A stretch of 64,000 nucleotides of DNA from Enterobacter asburiae (GTDB lineage Bacteria; Pseudomonadota; Gammaproteobacteria; Enterobacterales; Enterobacteriaceae). Where the stretch lies: contig NZ_CP102247.1 in assembly GCF_024599655.1 (NCBI RefSeq), forward strand, positions 1,922,001 through 1,986,000. Direction: 5' to 3'. This document shows positions 8,897-17,724 of this stretch, one piece after another. Under the pieces are notes generated by a model that saw nothing but the letters and a program-made list of their open reading frames with translations, did not search any database and had not been told where the DNA came from. Both the position numbers and the translations under genes were made by a program. The number at the start of each line of letters is the position of its first letter. The first letter of the stretch is position 1.

Positions 8897-9475
8897 ATGA
8901 GCGAGAAAAGCATTGTTCAGGAAGCGCGTGACATACAGTTGGCCATGGAGCTGATTACACTGGGTGCTCGTTTACAAATGCTGGAAAGCGAGACTCAGTT
9001 GAGCCGTGGCCGTCTCATCAAACTGTACAAAGAGTTACGTGGTAGTCCCCCGCCGAAAGGCATGCTGCCGTTTTCTACCGACTGGTTTATGACGTGGGAG
9101 CAGAATATTCACGCTTCCATGTTCTGTAATGCCTGGCAGTATCTTCTCAAAACCGGTTTGTGTAGCGGCGTTGACGCCGTGATCAAAGCGTACAAACTTT
9201 ACCTTGAACAATGCCCACAGCAGGAAGAAGGTCCTCTGCTGGCGCTGACCCGCGCATGGACGCTGGTGCGTTTTGTTGAGAGCGGAATGCTTGAACTGTC
9301 GCGCTGCAACTGCTGCGACGGCAATTTTATTACCCATGCTCATCAGCCTGCAGGCAGCTTCGCCTGTAGTTTATGTCAGCCTCCATCCCGCGCAGTAAAA
9401 AGACGTAAACTTTCCCGGGATGCTGCCGATATTATTCCACAACTGCTGGATGAACAGATCGAACAAGCTGTTTAA
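8897..9475 (+). CDS. flhC: Flagellar master regulator subunit FlhC
   Basis: FlhC is the DNA-contacting partner in FlhD4C2 and has the family length of 192 residues. The zinc-binding cysteines Cys137, Cys140, Cys157 and Cys160 are all present in the C-terminal CNCCDGNF and FACSLC segments. It follows flhD directly and is closed by a strong intrinsic terminator before motA. Confidence 0.97.
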   Translation: MSEKSIVQEARDIQLAMELITLGARLQMLESETQLSRGRLIKLYKELRGSPPPKGMLPFSTDWFMTWEQNIHASMFCNAWQYLLKTGLCSGVDAVIKAYKLYLEQCPQQEEGPLLALTRAWTLVRFVESGMLELSRCNCCDGNFITHAHQPAGSFACSLCQPPSRAVKRRKLSRDAADIIPQLLDEQIEQAV

Positions 9476-9498
9476 CCCGAACGTGTGGGAAAGATTCC

Positions 9499-9531
9499 AG
9501 CAGCGGTAAGCAATTACCGCTGCTTTTTTTT
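9499..9531 (+). terminator. Intrinsic terminator after flhDC
   Basis: An 11-base perfect stem, AGCAGCGGTAA with its complement around a GCAA tetraloop, is followed by eight or nine T residues. This is a textbook Rho-independent terminator that separates flhDC from motAB-cheAW. Confidence 0.92.
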
Positions 9532-9598
9532 ACCCCGCAAACGGTAAACGCTGCGAGCTGGACGTCCTTGCCATAGTCACTAGCGGAAGGATGATGTC

Positions 9599-10486
9599 GT
9601 GCTTATCTTATTAGGTTACCTGGTAGTTCTCGGTACAGTTTTCGGCGGTTACATGATGACCGGCGGGCACCTTGGAGCACTCTATCAACCGGCTGAACTT
9701 ATTATCATCGGCGGTGCAGGGGTAGGGGCTTTTATCGTTGGCAACAACGGTAAATCGATCAAGGGCACGCTGAAAGCGATTCCGTTGCTGTTCCGTCGCT
9801 CGAAATACACCAAAAGTATGTATATGGATCTGCTGGCACTGCTCTATCGCCTGATGGCGAAGTCGCGTCAGCAGGGCATGTTCTCGCTTGAACGGGATAT
9901 TGAAAACCCGAAAGAGAGCGAAATTTTTGCCAGCTATCCGCGAATTCTTGCTGACGCCATGATGCTGGATTTCATCGTCGACTATCTGCGGCTCATCATC
10001 AGCGGCAACATGAATACCTTCGAAATCGAAGCGCTGATGGACGAAGAGATCGAAACCCACGAAAGCGAATCTGAAGTGCCGGCCAACAGCCTGGCGCTGG
10101 TCGGCGACTCGCTTCCGGCATTCGGTATCGTTGCGGCGGTCATGGGGGTGGTTCACGCCCTGGCCTCGGCAGACCGTCCGGCAGCCGAGCTCGGTGCGCT
10201 GATTGCCCATGCGATGGTGGGGACTTTCCTCGGTATTTTGCTGGCGTACGGCTTCATCTCTCCGCTGGCAAGCGTTCTGCGCCAGAAGAGCGCGGAAACC
10301 ACCAAAATGATGCAGTGCGTGAAGATCACGCTGCTTTCTAACCTCAACGGTTACGCGCCACCGATCGCGGTTGAGTTTGGCCGTAAAACGCTTTACTCCA
10401 GCGAGCGTCCGTCGTTTATCGAGCTTGAAGAACACGTGCGTGCGGTGAAAAACCCAAACCAACAGACGACAACTGAGGACGCATGA
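9599..10486 (+). CDS. motA: Flagellar stator protein MotA
   Basis: MotA is the proton-channel stator subunit in the inner membrane that drives the flagellar rotor. The 295-residue protein has four transmembrane segments and a large cytoplasmic loop bearing the rotor-contact charges Arg90 and Glu98, both present. The GTG start at 9599 is preceded by GGAAGGATGATGTC, and the same GTG start is used in E. coli. The C-terminus overlaps motB by four bases (ATGA). I could not identify a consensus sigma-28 promoter in front of it. Confidence 0.97.
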   Translation: MLILLGYLVVLGTVFGGYMMTGGHLGALYQPAELIIIGGAGVGAFIVGNNGKSIKGTLKAIPLLFRRSKYTKSMYMDLLALLYRLMAKSRQQGMFSLERDIENPKESEIFASYPRILADAMMLDFIVDYLRLIISGNMNTFEIEALMDEEIETHESESEVPANSLALVGDSLPAFGIVAAVMGVVHALASADRPAAELGALIAHAMVGTFLGILLAYGFISPLASVLRQKSAETTKMMQCVKITLLSNLNGYAPPIAVEFGRKTLYSSERPSFIELEEHVRAVKNPNQQTTTEDA

Positions 10487-11412
10487 AAAACCAGTCCCAT
10501 CCGATCGTCATCGTAAAAAAACGCAAGCACAAGGGCGGCGGGCATGGCGCACACGGCTCGTGGAAAATTGCGTACGCCGACTTTATGACCGCAATGATGG
10601 CGTTCTTTCTGGTGATGTGGCTGATCTCCATCTCCAGCCCAAAAGAACTGATCCAGATTGCCGAATATTTCCGAACGCCGCTGGCAACGGCGGTGGCCGG
10701 TGGGCCGCGTATCTCTAACAGCGAAAGCCCGATCCCGGGCGGCGGCGATGATTACACCCAGCAGAAGGGTGAGGTGAAAAAAGAGCCGAACATCGACGAG
10801 CTGAAAAGAAAGATGGAGCAGGCGCGTCTGAAGAAACTGCGTGGCGATCTCGATCAGCTGATTGAGGCGGATCCGAAGCTTCGCGCGCTGCGCCCGCATC
10901 TGAAGATCGACCTGGTGCAGGAAGGGCTGCGTATTCAGATTATCGACAGCCAGAACCGCCCCATGTTTAAAACCGGGAGTGCGGAAGTCGAACCGTACAT
11001 GCGCGACATTCTGCGTGCCATTGCACCGGTGCTGAACGGCATTCCTAACCGAATCAGCCTGTCAGGACACACGGATGATTTCCCGTACGCCAGTGGGGAG
11101 AAGGGATACAGCAACTGGGAGCTTTCTGCCGATCGTGCCAACGCCTCGCGTCGCGAGCTGGTGGTAGGTGGGCTTGATGATGGCAAGGTACTGCGCGTAG
11201 TCGGCATGGCCGCAACCATGCGCGTTTCCGACCGCGGGCCGGATGATGCCATCAACCGTCGTATCAGTCTTTTAGTGCTGAACCAGCAGGCGGAGCAGGC
11301 CATCCTGCATGAAAACGCCGAAAGTCAGAATGAGTCACTGGACGATTTAAAACAGCCTGGGGCCGTTCCTTCGGCTGCCGTTCCAACATCGCCACCAGCC
11401 AATCCGAGGTGA
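10483..11412 (+). CDS. motB: Flagellar stator protein MotB
   Basis: MotB is the peptidoglycan-anchored stator subunit. The 309-residue protein has one N-terminal transmembrane helix carrying the essential proton-binding aspartate (Asp33 in WKIAYADFMTAMMAFF) and a C-terminal OmpA-like peptidoglycan-binding domain with SGHTDDFPY and NRRISLLVL. The C-terminal tail is rich in Pro, Ala and Ser. It overlaps motA by four bases and is followed closely by cheA. Confidence 0.97.
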   Translation: MKNQSHPIVIVKKRKHKGGGHGAHGSWKIAYADFMTAMMAFFLVMWLISISSPKELIQIAEYFRTPLATAVAGGPRISNSESPIPGGGDDYTQQKGEVKKEPNIDELKRKMEQARLKKLRGDLDQLIEADPKLRALRPHLKIDLVQEGLRIQIIDSQNRPMFKTGSAEVEPYMRDILRAIAPVLNGIPNRISLSGHTDDFPYASGEKGYSNWELSADRANASRRELVVGGLDDGKVLRVVGMAATMRVSDRGPDDAINRRISLLVLNQQAEQAILHENAESQNESLDDLKQPGAVPSAAVPTSPPANPR

Positions 11413-11416
11413 TAGC

Positions 11417-13453
11417 GTGAGCATGGATATTAGCGATTTTTACCAGACATTCTTTGATGAAGCCGACGAATTGTTGGCCGATATGGAGCAACACTTGCTC
11501 GATTTGGTGCCCGAAGCACCAGACTCCGAGCAGCTCAATGCCATCTTCCGTGCGGCGCACTCTATTAAAGGCGGAGCCGGAACGTTTGGATTTACCATCC
11601 TGCAGGAAACCACCCATTTAATGGAAAACCTGCTTGATGAAGCACGACGCGGTGAGATGCAGCTCAATACCGACATTATCAACCTGTTTTTGGAAACCAA
11701 AGATATTATGCAGGAACAGCTCGACGCCTATAAAAGTTCGGCAGAGCCTGATGCCGCCAGCTTTGAATACATCTGCAATGCGCTGCGCCAGCTCGCGCTG
11801 GAAGCAAAAGGTGAGGTTGCCGCCGCGGTTGTTCCGGCCGCAAAGCTGAGCGTTGTCGATGCGGTTGCGGCCGACGATGCCGCGCCAGCCGCTGCACAGG
11901 CGGGCAAACTGCGCGTTGTGCTGTCACGACTGAAAGAGAGTGAAGTTAACCTGCTGGAAGAAGAGCTGGGTAACCTGGCGAAATTAAGCAACGTGGTAAA
12001 AGGCAAAGACAGCCTGGCCGCGACGCTTGAGGACGGTATTGGCCAGGACGATATCGTCGCGGTGCTGTGCTTTGTGATTGAAGCTGACCAGATCGCCTTC
12101 GAAACCGAAGAGGCTGCGGTTGACGCCCCTGCGGCAGTGGAAGAGGTGGCCGTTGTCGCTCAGGCCGCCGCACCGGCTGTGACGCCTGCGGCCCCGGCGC
12201 TGAAGGCGGTGCCAAAAGAGGCCGCTGCGCCTGGCCGTGGCGAAAAGCCTGCCGCGCGCTCCAGCGAGTCAACCAGCATCCGCGTTGCGGTTGAGAAGGT
12301 TGACCAGCTGATTAACCTGGTGGGTGAACTGGTGATCACCCAGTCGATGCTGGCACAACGTTCTAACGAACTGGACCCGGTCACGCACGGCGATCTGATT
12401 ACCAGCATGGGCCAGCTGCAGCGTAACGCCCGCGACCTGCAGGAATCGGTGATGTCCATCCGTATGATGCCGATGGAATATGTCTTCAGCCGCTTCCCGC
12501 GTCTGGTGCGCGACCTTGCCAGCAAGCTGAATAAACAGATTGAGCTGACCCTGATGGGCAGCTCAACCGAACTGGATAAGAGCCTGATCGAGCGTATCAT
12601 CGACCCGTTAACGCACCTGGTGCGTAACAGCCTCGACCACGGTATCGAACTGCCGGAAAACCGCATTGCCGCCGGGAAATCGCCGGTCGGCAACCTGATT
12701 CTCTCTGCGGAACACCAGGGCGGGAACATTTGTATCGAAGTGACCGATGACGGCGCCGGTCTGAACCGCGAGCGCATCCTGGCAAAAGCGATTTCGCAGG
12801 GGATGGCGGTCAATGAAAACATGACCGACGAAGAAGTGGGCATGCTGATCTTCGCGCCGGGCTTCTCTACCGCAGAGCAGGTGACCGACGTGTCCGGGCG
12901 CGGCGTAGGCATGGACGTGGTGAAACGTAACATCCAGGAGATGGGCGGCCACGTTGAGATCCAGTCTAAACAGGGTTCCGGCACCACCATTCGCATTCTG
13001 CTGCCGCTGACGCTGGCGATCCTCGACGGCATGTCCGTCAAGGTGGCGGACGAAGTCTTTATCCTGCCGCTGAACGCCGTGATGGAATCCCTGCAGCCGC
13101 GTGAGGAAGATCTGCATCCGCTGGCGGGCGGCGAGCGCGTGCTCGAGGTTCGCGGTGAGTACCTGCCGCTGGTGGAACTGTGGAAAGTGTTCGAAGTGGA
13201 CGGGGCGAAGACCGAGGCCACGCAGGGTATCGTGGTGATCCTGCAAAGCGCGGGCCGCCGCTACGCGCTGCTGGTCGATCAGCTGATTGGTCAGCACCAG
13301 GTGGTGGTGAAGAACCTCGAAAGCAACTACCGCAAAGTGCCGGGTATTTCTGCCGCCACCATTCTGGGTGATGGTAGCGTGGCGCTGATCGTCGATGTCT
13401 CGGCGCTTCAGGGATTAAATCGTGAACAACGTGTGGCGTACACAGCCGCCTGA
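11417..13453 (+). CDS. cheA: Chemotaxis histidine kinase CheA
   Basis: CheA is the receptor-coupled histidine kinase that phosphorylates CheY and CheB. The domain order is normal: P1 with phospho-acceptor His48 in FRAAHSIKGG, P2, P3 dimerisation, P4 kinase with the N-box LVRNSLDHGIE and the G-box DVSGRGVGMDVV, and a P5 CheW-like domain. The protein has 678 residues against 654 in E. coli; the extra residues lie in Ala/Pro/Val-rich linkers around P2 (about residues 133-165 and 230-285). It starts at GTG, as in E. coli, four bases after motB. Confidence 0.97.
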   Translation: MSMDISDFYQTFFDEADELLADMEQHLLDLVPEAPDSEQLNAIFRAAHSIKGGAGTFGFTILQETTHLMENLLDEARRGEMQLNTDIINLFLETKDIMQEQLDAYKSSAEPDAASFEYICNALRQLALEAKGEVAAAVVPAAKLSVVDAVAADDAAPAAAQAGKLRVVLSRLKESEVNLLEEELGNLAKLSNVVKGKDSLAATLEDGIGQDDIVAVLCFVIEADQIAFETEEAAVDAPAAVEEVAVVAQAAAPAVTPAAPALKAVPKEAAAPGRGEKPAARSSESTSIRVAVEKVDQLINLVGELVITQSMLAQRSNELDPVTHGDLITSMGQLQRNARDLQESVMSIRMMPMEYVFSRFPRLVRDLASKLNKQIELTLMGSSTELDKSLIERIIDPLTHLVRNSLDHGIELPENRIAAGKSPVGNLILSAEHQGGNICIEVTDDGAGLNRERILAKAISQGMAVNENMTDEEVGMLIFAPGFSTAEQVTDVSGRGVGMDVVKRNIQEMGGHVEIQSKQGSGTTIRILLPLTLAILDGMSVKVADEVFILPLNAVMESLQPREEDLHPLAGGERVLEVRGEYLPLVELWKVFEVDGAKTEATQGIVVILQSAGRRYALLVDQLIGQHQVVVKNLESNYRKVPGISAATILGDGSVALIVDVSALQGLNREQRVAYTAA

Positions 13454-13472
13454 TTAAGTAGAAGGTAATAAC

Positions 13473-13976
13473 ATGACCGGTATGAGTAATGTAACGAAGC
13501 TGGCGGGCGAGCCATCAGGGCAGGAATTCCTGGTATTCACTTTAGGCGATGAGGAGTACGGCATCGATATCCTGAAAGTGCAGGAAATCCGTGGTTACGA
13601 CCAGGTTACCCGCATCGCTAACACGCCTGCTTTTATTAAAGGTGTCACCAACCTGCGTGGCGTTATTGTGCCAATCGTGGATCTGCGCGTGAAGTTCAGC
13701 CAGGGCGACGTTGACTACAACGACAACACCGTGGTGATCGTCCTCAACCTGGGGCAGCGCGTGGTCGGCATCGTGGTGGACGGCGTATCTGATGTGCTTT
13801 CTCTGACCTCTGACCAAATTCGTCCGGCGCCGGAGTTTGCGGTCACGCTGTCGACCGAATACCTGACCGGTCTGGGCGCGCTCGGCGAGCGTATGCTGAT
13901 TCTGGTGAACATTGAGAAGCTGCTGAACAGCGATGAGATGGCGCTGCTGGATATCGCCGCGAGTCATGTAGCATAA
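13473..13976 (+). CDS. cheW: Chemotaxis coupling protein CheW
   Basis: CheW is the 167-residue adaptor linking chemoreceptors to CheA in the polar signalling array. The sequence is almost identical to E. coli CheW (GDEEYGIDILKVQEIRGY, NLRGVIVPIVDLR). It lies 19 bases after cheA behind an AGAAGGTAATAAC ribosome site. In E. coli the next gene is tar; here the operon ends at a REP pair and tar comes 7 kb later. Confidence 0.97.
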   Translation: MTGMSNVTKLAGEPSGQEFLVFTLGDEEYGIDILKVQEIRGYDQVTRIANTPAFIKGVTNLRGVIVPIVDLRVKFSQGDVDYNDNTVVIVLNLGQRVVGIVVDGVSDVLSLTSDQIRPAPEFAVTLSTEYLTGLGALGERMLILVNIEKLLNSDEMALLDIAASHVA

Positions 13977-13982
13977 AACAAA

Positions 13983-14066
13983 GCCGGGTGGCGCTGACGC
14001 TTACCCGGCCTACGTGTTCGAGCCATTTGTAGGCCGGGTAAGGCGAAGCCGCCACCCGGCTTTTTT
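13983..14066. repeat. Inverted REP pair (BIME) with T-run after cheW
   Basis: Two REP-like units face each other. GCCGGGTGGCGCTGACGC... runs over 13983-14013, and its inverted counterpart over 14029-14060 begins GTAGGCCGGGTAAGGCGAAG. The second ends in CCACCCGGC followed by six T residues, so the pair can fold into a long hairpin that may terminate both cheW and the oppositely oriented symporter gene. It marks the left boundary of the block inserted between cheW and tar. Confidence 0.85.
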
Positions 14067-14072
14067 ACATCC

Positions 14073-15332
14073 TTAAACTTCCTGCTCTACCAGCTCCGCT
14101 TCCGCTTCCCGCGCGCCTTCATTCTGCGACAGCATCGCGGTCGCAATACCATTCCCCAGAACGTTAATTGCGGAACGGCCCATATCCAGGAAGTGGTCGA
14201 TCCCCATCAGCAGCAGAATACCCGCCACCGGAATGTTAAAGCTTGGGATCGTCGCTGCCAGCACCACCAGGGATGAACGCGGTACGCCCGCAATCCCTTT
14301 GGAGGCCAGCATCAGGGACAGCATCAGAACCGTCACTTCCGAGAAGCTCAGGTGAATGTTGTACGCCTGAGCGATAAACATCGAGGCGAAAGAGCAGTAC
14401 ACCATCGAACCCACCAGGTTGAAGGAGTAGCCGATCGGCAGAACGAAAGAGGCGATGTTGCGCGAGCAGCCAAAACGCTCCAGCTGCTCCAGCGTTTTAG
14501 GGTAGGCGGCTTCAGAGCTGCTGGTGGTAAAGGCCACCAGGACCGGATCTTTCAGCATGCTGACCAGGCGAAACACCTCTTTTTTCAGCACCATATAACC
14601 CACCGCCAGCAGCACCATGCAGGTGAGAAGAATGGCAACATAGTAACCGCCAATAAAGGAGGCGTAGTTCAGCAGAATGCCCAGACCCTGCGTGGCAATG
14701 ACGGAGGAGATCGCCGCAAAAATGGCCAGCGGAGCAACGTACATCACGTAACCCGTTACCTTCAGCATGATATGGGAAACCACATCCAGCGCGGCCACCA
14801 GCGGCGCGTTGAATTTCTGCCCCAGCGACGCGCCGCCGATGCCGAAGAACATCGAGAACACCACAATCTGCAGGATCTCATTGTTCGACATCGCCCCCGC
14901 GATGCTGGTCGGAATGGTGTGCGACAGGAACGCTTTCAGCGTCATGCCGCCAACGGCCAGACCGGTATCCACCGCTTCGGTTGGGATCGTCAGGTTCAGA
15001 CCGCTTCCCGGATGCTCCAGCGTGACGATAAACAGGCCGACCAGAATAGAGAGCACGGATGAGCTGATAAACCACACCATCGCTTTGCCGCCAACGCGGC
15101 CAATGGTGGAGGTTTCGCCCAGCTTCATAATGCCGACGGTGAGCGTGCTGAAGACCAAGGGTGCAATGACCATTTTGATCAGACGGAGGAAAATATCGGT
15201 CAGAAGGGTAATATTATCCGACCAGGCTGTGATGGCATCCGCAGATGCATATTCATGAATTGCTGCCCCTGAAAGAATACCCGCCAGCATGAATATCACG
15301 ATGAAGAGTGTGAGTTTGTTTGCACTTGCCAC
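14073..15332 (-). CDS. Dicarboxylate/amino acid:cation symporter (DAACS family)
   Basis: This inner-membrane secondary transporter of the DctA/GltP (SLC1) family is read as 419 residues. Hallmarks are the serine-rich reentrant loop TTSSSEAAYP and the C-terminal helix motif DMGRSAINVLGNGIAT. In the latter, the Asp, Arg and Asn follow the DxxRxxxN spacing that in archaeal homologues contacts an acidic substrate. The substrate is therefore likely aspartate, glutamate or a C4-dicarboxylate. The frame is open to 15431, but the GTG at 15332 has GAGGG about 9 bases upstream, while the ATG at 15371 has none. It has no counterpart at this position in E. coli. Confidence 0.85.
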   Translation of the reverse strand: MASANKLTLFIVIFMLAGILSGAAIHEYASADAITAWSDNITLLTDIFLRLIKMVIAPLVFSTLTVGIMKLGETSTIGRVGGKAMVWFISSSVLSILVGLFIVTLEHPGSGLNLTIPTEAVDTGLAVGGMTLKAFLSHTIPTSIAGAMSNNEILQIVVFSMFFGIGGASLGQKFNAPLVAALDVVSHIMLKVTGYVMYVAPLAIFAAISSVIATQGLGILLNYASFIGGYYVAILLTCMVLLAVGYMVLKKEVFRLVSMLKDPVLVAFTTSSSEAAYPKTLEQLERFGCSRNIASFVLPIGYSFNLVGSMVYCSFASMFIAQAYNIHLSFSEVTVLMLSLMLASKGIAGVPRSSLVVLAATIPSFNIPVAGILLLMGIDHFLDMGRSAINVLGNGIATAMLSQNEGAREAEAELVEQEV

Positions 15333-15761
15333 GAAAAAAGACCCTCTATGCGCTTCAGATGTAGCCCGCATCGATACATATAAATTTTTTATTACGATGC
15401 GGGAAATTATTCGGCACATAAATTGACGCAAAGTGTAGGGGGATACAACTCCTTTTTAAGTTTTATTAATTTTGTTGTTATTGATCTGACGATATATTGT
15501 GATCTGTGTCACACATTAGTGGATATATTCTCTTTGGAAAAAATAAAATCGCGGATTAAATGTATTTAACCCTCTGTTATTAATATGAAAATTAAGTCAA
15601 TAAGACATATGGCTTATGCGTGGAGGGGCGGGTGGTCGAAGCGATATCCGTAAACTAAATTCACATTAACCCCCTCAGAGGAACCTTAAGCGGGGCTAAC
15701 ATCTTGAACGACAAAAATAAAATGTGGCAAGGGAACGGAGACGTCTTCTGGAGGGTGGTAA
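15333..15761. promoter_or_regulatory. Divergent control region between symporter and pilus operon
   Basis: A 430-base AT-rich region with no credible gene. It must carry promoters for both the symporter (minus) and the pilus operon (plus). The one clear site is a consensus CRP box (listed separately). Sequence around 15660-15760 is the pilus leader and ends in a strong GGAGGG ribosome site. Promoter hexamers could not be assigned with confidence. Confidence 0.5.
15498..15513. promoter_or_regulatory. Consensus CRP site
   Basis: TGTGATCTGTGTCACA matches TGTGA-N6-TCACA perfectly. It lies about 165 bases upstream of the symporter start and about 250 upstream of the first pilin gene. CRP activates dicarboxylate uptake genes such as E. 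coli dctA, so the symporter is the likelier target, but the site could also act on the pilus operon. Confidence 0.85.
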
Positions 15762-16334
15762 ATGAAAAGAAAACTTCTTTTGATCTGCGCAGGCACCTTA
15801 CTGACTGCAACAACGGCCCATCAGGCGCTGGCCGTCACCAGCAGCGGCACCATTGGGGCGACGCTGACGCTGACAAACGGCTGTCTGATAAACGGATCGC
15901 CCGCGCAAAGCGGCATTAACTTCGGTACGCTCGATTTCGGTACCCATCCGGCAACCTTTTCCACGCTTACGACGCAGCTGAGCGGTGCCAGCGGCGGAAA
16001 CACCTTCACCATTCAATGTACGACCGCAAGCTATACGGTCGCGATCACCGGTAATACCCACTCTACCGCGCCCGGCTCCGTTGTCGGTTCGCCGGGTACG
16101 CCTGAACGCTATCTGGTTAATACGGCCAACGCGGCACAGGGCGTGGCTTACAGCCTGTACAGCGACAGCGGGTTTAACACCGTGATTGCCAATAACGCCG
16201 CGTTGCCGATCGCCTCTACGACCGGAGGCGTGGATAGTTACACCCTCTACGGGCGTATTACCGGCGGTGGTAACAGCGTGACGGTCGTCCCGGGAACCTA
16301 CACCGACACGATTAACGTCAGCGTCACCTACTAG
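15762..16334 (+). CDS. Csu-type pilin (spore coat U domain), probable major subunit
   Basis: This is a 190-residue secreted pilin with a spore-coat-protein-U (SCPU) domain, the fold used by archaic chaperone-usher pili such as Acinetobacter Csu. A Sec signal peptide (MKRKLLLI...) probably ends at Ala24. The mature protein has two cysteines (NGCLI and IQCTT) spaced for the usual disulfide, and the family-type C-terminal strand GTYTDTINVSVTY. A GGAGGG ribosome site 6 bases before the ATG defines the start. As the first gene of the operon it is most likely the shaft subunit, which is inference from Csu organisation. Confidence 0.85.
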   Translation: MKRKLLLICAGTLLTATTAHQALAVTSSGTIGATLTLTNGCLINGSPAQSGINFGTLDFGTHPATFSTLTTQLSGASGGNTFTIQCTTASYTVAITGNTHSTAPGSVVGSPGTPERYLVNTANAAQGVAYSLYSDSGFNTVIANNAALPIASTTGGVDSYTLYGRITGGGNSVTVVPGTYTDTINVSVTY

Positions 16335-16346
16335 TCCCGAACCGCC

Positions 16347-16895
16347 ATGAAGGCAACTCTTACAGGTCTGCGCAAACACGCAGAGGGACGTGTGCAGCCT
16401 TTTTTCGCGCTGATCGTGGGATTGCTCATGATGCCCACGGCGAATGCGGTGACCTCACAGTCCTTTAAGGTCAGCGCGACGATTGTACCGGGATGCGCGG
16501 TGGCCACCGGTAGCGGAGGGCTTCTCGGCACGCTGGATTTTGGCAGCCATAACGGCGTCGAAAGCGCGCCGGTTAGCACCAGCTTTGTGCCAAACGGGGC
16601 GTTGTCCATCGCCTGTACGCCGGGCGTGGCGCTGAGCATGAGCATTAATGGCGGGCAGAATTATTCATCCGTTCGTCGGATGAAGCGGTCCGGTGGAGCA
16701 GAACTGGTGCCGTACCGGCTCTACAGCAGCAGCTCGCTGGCCGCGAACAGCGAAATTGGCGTCAACCAGGCGATACCGGTGACCTATACCAACAGCAATA
16801 ACATCGCGCTGCCGCTTTTTGGCGTGGCGCTACTGACCGGGTTTAGCCCGGCGGGAACCTATTCCGATCAGCTCACCGTGACCCTGTCATGGTAA
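16347..16895 (+). CDS. Csu-type pilin (spore coat U domain), second subunit
   Basis: This 182-residue SCPU-domain pilin lies 12 bases after the first one. A signal peptide with a long N-region ends near Ala34 (MMPTANA). Two cysteines (PGCAV and IACTPG), the VPYRLYSSSS motif and the C-terminal SPAGTYSDQLTVTLSW strand are family features. There is no clear Shine-Dalgarno before the ATG. A GTG at 16392 after GAGGG would give a shorter 19-residue signal, so the start is uncertain. It is probably a minor or adaptor subunit. Confidence 0.82.
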   Translation: MKATLTGLRKHAEGRVQPFFALIVGLLMMPTANAVTSQSFKVSATIVPGCAVATGSGGLLGTLDFGSHNGVESAPVSTSFVPNGALSIACTPGVALSMSINGGQNYSSVRRMKRSGGAELVPYRLYSSSSLAANSEIGVNQAIPVTYTNSNNIALPLFGVALLTGFSPAGTYSDQLTVTLSW

Positions 16896-16911
16896 TAAAG
16901 GGAGAGTATTG

Positions 16912-17724
16912 ATGAAGCCATTTTTCAGACCCGTTTGTCTGGCGGGCGCGTTGGGAATGGCGGTTGCTGGCCAGGTTCAGGCGGCGGCCACCATCCTGCT
17001 CTGGCCGATCGATCCGTGGCTCGCTGCGGACGCCAACGCCACGGAACTGTGGATCCAGAACCAGGGAAACAGCGCCACGACGATGCAGGTTCGCATCGTG
17101 CGCTGGAAGCAGGAGGACGGACACGAGCGTTATACCGCGCAGCAGGACGTGGTCGCCAGCCCGCCGATCGTCACGATTGGCACGGGCAGCAAGCAGCTTA
17201 TTCGCCTTATCAAACAGGCTTCAGTTCCCGCAGGGGTCGAACAGGCATATCGCATTATCGTCGATGAAATCCCCCAGCCTGATGCCAAAGCCGAACCCAC
17301 CATCGGCCTCAAACTGCAGATGCGTTACTCCATCCCTCTGTTCGTATATGGGCAGGGGATCCCGACCATCAAAGAGGGGGCGCATCACGCGCTGGCGGAG
17401 ACCCAAAACCTGAGCTGGCGGGTGACGCAGGCTGAGGGTAAGCCTGCGCTGGAGGTCAAAAATCGGGGTGATGTCCACGTCAGGCTAAGCCAGGTCGCGC
17501 TGGAGCAGGGGGGGCAGAAACGCACGGTGGCGGAGGGATTACTGGGTTATGTCCTTCCGGGCAGCACCCGCAGCTGGCCGGTACCCGCTGGCGTTCGTCA
17601 GCCAGAGCGGATGAGCGCGCAGATTAATGCCAGGGACGAACAATGGCAGCGACGCCCGTCAACTGAAGCCGGCGATGATGATCCTGCTATGCGTCAGCTC
17701 CGCGACCCTGGCCGAGCCCGGTGA
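16912..17724 (+). CDS. Pilus assembly chaperone (CsuC-like)
   Basis: This periplasmic PapD-like chaperone should stabilise the pilin subunits by donor-strand complementation and deliver them to the usher. It has a signal peptide ending near Ala24 (AGQVQA), then an N-terminal Ig-like domain with ATELWIQNQG and a subunit-binding GTGSKQLIRLIK strand, and YRIIVDEIP, all typical of archaic chaperones. The open frame also reaches a TTG at 16909, but GGGAGAG supports the ATG at 16912. The last roughly 32 codons overlap the usher gene and encode a charged tail unlike the rest of the fold. Confidence 0.85.
   Translation: MKPFFRPVCLAGALGMAVAGQVQAAATILLWPIDPWLAADANATELWIQNQGNSATTMQVRIVRWKQEDGHERYTAQQDVVASPPIVTIGTGSKQLIRLIKQASVPAGVEQAYRIIVDEIPQPDAKAEPTIGLKLQMRYSIPLFVYGQGIPTIKEGAHHALAETQNLSWRVTQAEGKPALEVKNRGDVHVRLSQVALEQGGQKRTVAEGLLGYVLPGSTRSWPVPAGVRQPERMSAQINARDEQWQRRPSTEAGDDDPAMRQLRDPGRAR

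Noticed and set aside
9541..9598. Possible sigma-28 promoter before motA
   Set aside because: A TAAA and a GCCATAGT are present, but spacing between them is about 21 bases rather than 15, so I do not call it.
15704..15919. A 71-codon ORF at the start of the pilus operon
   Set aside because: It overlaps the first pilin in another frame; the pilin has the clear ribosome site and signal peptide.
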